Assembly (NCBI GenBank): GCA_947178195.1
Contig: CAMWXM010000173.1
Span: 1 to 6,182, forward strand
Direction of reading: 5' to 3'
Length of the DNA: 6,182 bases
DNA from: an uncultured Ruminococcus sp.
GTDB lineage: Bacteria > Bacillota > Clostridia > Oscillospirales > Ruminococcaceae
Of the stretch, positions 5,032 to 6,182 are shown piece after piece. Position numbers and translations under genes: made by a program. A model generated the notes under the pieces. It was not told where the DNA came from and did not search any database. It saw nothing but the letters and a program-made list of their open reading frames with translations. Numbering within the stretch: position 1 is the stretch's first letter; each line of letters starts with the position of its first letter.

Positions 5032-5835
5032 TCAGTTTTTGGTATAGTTGCACATAATCTCTTTGTCGATTTTGTCTAAATTGACGTCGCTCAGCTTAAT
5101 TCCCGAAAGAACATCATATGAGGATTTTGGGTCGTAAATTCTGAGCTTGCTTACAGTTACAATCTGCCTTGTTAATGCTATGCTTCCCCTTTCCATTTTT
5201 TCGGTTTCTATCTGGCTCTTTAGTAACAGAGTAATAGTTTTGTCAATCTCATTCATACGCTCATGAATTTCGTTTTCCTTTTTCGATCTAAAATCATCAT
5301 CGGTTTTATCCGATTGGGGATATTGATCAAATTTATCCATTTCCGCTATACAGCCATCTAACTCTTCCACAGCTTTTTTAATCAGTATGTCAATTTTGTT
5401 TTGCAATGAATTATACAGCTCATTGCCTAAATATATGTTTCCTTTCGGCAGCTTATCTAAATCCTTTCCCTTTTTTACAGAAGTAAGCGGGACTACCGTT
5501 AAGGTAGGAGATGACAACGAGTTGTTTGTATCAAGGACAACAGCATAATGTAATCCTCCCTCCTCGCTCCCAATCCTAAAGCCGAGATGTACCTTCACTA
5601 TCTCGCCGCGTTTATATCGTTTAAGCTTTTTAGGAGTGAAGTCTTTCTCGGAACTCAAAAAATTAATATAATCTTTCAGCCAATAACATATTAGATCCGC
5701 TTTTTTTCTTGCACTAACCCTATCTTTTTCATCTTCTGACGAATCGTTTATCAATCCGTCTAAAAAATTTTCAATAACTGACAGAGCTTGCTCTTTGTGT
5801 TCTGTTAGTTCAGTGATATCCTTTATCTTACTCAT
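5032..5835 (-). CDS. PemK/MazF-family toxin-like protein with long helical insertion
   Basis: 267 residues, over twice the ~110 of a classical MazF mRNA interferase. The SH3-like barrel is split. The first part is at about 75-136: KRGEIVKVHLGF, then GLHYAVVL, then TLTVVPLTSVKKG, matching the PemK pattern of a GD/GEI start strand, a central avVl strand and the vvPlTS strand. The last strands are at about 214-235: MERGSIALTRQIVTVSKLRI. Between them (about 140-212) is a charged, probably coiled-coil insertion. Residues 1-70 form a helical N-terminal extension. The Arg-Pro common before the central strand is replaced by His-Tyr (H96-Y97), so RNase activity is uncertain. The start is supported by AAGGAGG (5850-5844), eight bases before the ATG. 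No small antitoxin gene lies directly next to it inside the window. It may be a solitary toxin of the element or have its antitoxin in its own N-terminal extension (speculative). Confidence 0.8.
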   Translation of the reverse strand: MSKIKDITELTEHKEQALSVIENFLDGLINDSSEDEKDRVSARKKADLICYWLKDYINFLSSEKDFTPKKLKRYKRGEIVKVHLGFRIGSEEGGLHYAVVLDTNNSLSSPTLTVVPLTSVKKGKDLDKLPKGNIYLGNELYNSLQNKIDILIKKAVEELDGCIAEMDKFDQYPQSDKTDDDFRSKKENEIHERMNEIDKTITLLLKSQIETEKMERGSIALTRQIVTVSKLRIYDPKSSYDVLSGIKLSDVNLDKIDKEIMCNYTKN

Positions 5836-5938
5836 TATTTATGCCTCCTTAGATGTTTTTTACTTCTTGTATTTTTTAGTTTGTCGCGTTGATTTGATTA
5901 TTGTATACAGGGCACGGCGTAGCTTTTTTCGTAGGGTT

Positions 5939-5953
5939 CTCCAACTGTTGGAG
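5939..5953. repeat. 15-bp inverted repeat CTCCAAC-T-GTTGGAG
   Basis: Perfect 7-bp arms around one central base, between the hypothetical gene and the MazF-like gene. As RNA it can form only a short hairpin (5-bp stem, 5-base loop), and it is not followed by a T-run on the minus strand. It therefore resembles a dimeric-protein operator more than a terminator. It lies about 40 bases upstream of a possible TATACA/TACAAT -10 around 5900-5907, so it could control the MazF-like gene. Confidence 0.4.
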
Positions 5954-5955
5954 GA

Positions 5956-6182
5956 TTATTTTAAAGGGTTATCTACTATATATTTAATTCCTGCACCAGT
6001 TGGTTTTGCAGATATAGATCCATTTATGTATTTAGTCACATTGATATATCCCATTGAAACTAATATATCTACATCGTTTTGATTAAATTCCGACTTATCA
6101 TATATCAAGTATTTGTGGCCATCAAGGTCATACTTACAAACCAAATCTCTTAAAAATATTATATATGAAGGTTCTTTAATAG
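5956..6182 (-). CDS. Hypothetical protein, C-terminal part (runs off right edge)
   Basis: The frame stays open to the right edge, giving at least 75 C-terminal residues before the stop at 5956. A TTG at 6144 is in frame but has no ribosome site, and upstream codons (IKEPSYIIFLRDLV) read well, so the gene almost certainly begins outside the window. The end (DVDILVSMGYINVTKYINGS, then a Thr-Gly-Ala-Gly turn and KYIVDN) looks like an alpha-beta wing arrangement seen at the C-terminus of small winged-helix proteins, but I cannot name a family. It is upstream of the MazF-like gene on the same strand, separated by 120 bases. It could be the regulatory or antitoxin partner; this is only positional inference. 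Confidence 0.55.
   Translation of the reverse strand, partial: IKEPSYIIFLRDLVCKYDLDGHKYLIYDKSEFNQNDVDILVSMGYINVTKYINGSISAKPTGAGIKYIVDNPLK

Noticed and set aside
1..6182. CRISPR array, tRNA, rRNA or insertion-sequence transposase
   Set aside because: No regularly spaced repeats, no tRNA cloverleaf with CCA-type end, no rRNA-like sequence and no transposase domain were seen on either strand.

Overview
The window looks like low-to-moderate GC Firmicutes DNA, most likely an anaerobic gut Clostridia (Ruminococcaceae/Oscillospiraceae-like). This is inferred from purine-rich Shine-Dalgarno sites (AGGAGG, AAGGAGG), sigma-A-type promoters with 17-bp spacers, intrinsic terminators with T-tracts, TTG starts and a Tn916/phage-type tyrosine integrase. 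No marker gene fixes the species. No gene-free stretch exceeds about 170 bases.

Layout, left to right. (1) 1-1128, minus strand: a two-component operon. An OmpR/PhoB response regulator overlaps by 4 bases (ATGA) a HAMP-containing membrane histidine kinase that runs off the left edge just after its H-box. A strong extended -10 promoter lies at 1157-1185. (2) 1282-1479, plus strand: a well-translated-looking stub of a SIR2-like (NAD-binding) protein that keeps only the first ~50 residues of the domain, with a damaged GAGxS loop. It is followed by a strong bidirectional terminator at 1496-1541. (3) 1645-2481, minus strand: a HEPN-domain protein with an intact Rx4H motif, probably an ApeA/abortive-infection-like RNase, driven by its own near-consensus promoter at 2566-2594. 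(4) 2529-3564, minus strand: gene debris. A TetR-family regulator is cut after its helix-turn-helix, and it is joined out of frame to a reading frame carrying the end of a PEP-synthase/pyruvate-phosphate-dikinase ATP-binding domain. (5) 3601-5012, minus strand: a tyrosine recombinase with an irregular catalytic C-terminus. It is preceded by a strong promoter, a ~95-nt structured leader and an intrinsic terminator, so either its expression is attenuated or a small RNA is made there. (6) 5032-6182, minus strand: a long PemK/MazF-family toxin-like protein with a helical insertion, and the C-terminus of an unrecognised protein that leaves the window on the right.

Interpretation. The integrase and the genes to its right probably belong to an integrated element (ICE or prophage-like) whose left end is near 3.6-3.7 kb. 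The stretch from about 1.2 to 3.6 kb is an eroded accessory island holding one apparently intact defence-like gene (HEPN) among truncated SIR2, TetR and PPDK relics. The two-component operon may be chromosomal backbone or island cargo; the window cannot decide. No complete new multi-gene system is demonstrable. The most interesting leads are the HEPN gene with its convergent SIR2 relic, the structured leader before the integrase, and the integrase's altered tyrosine spacing.
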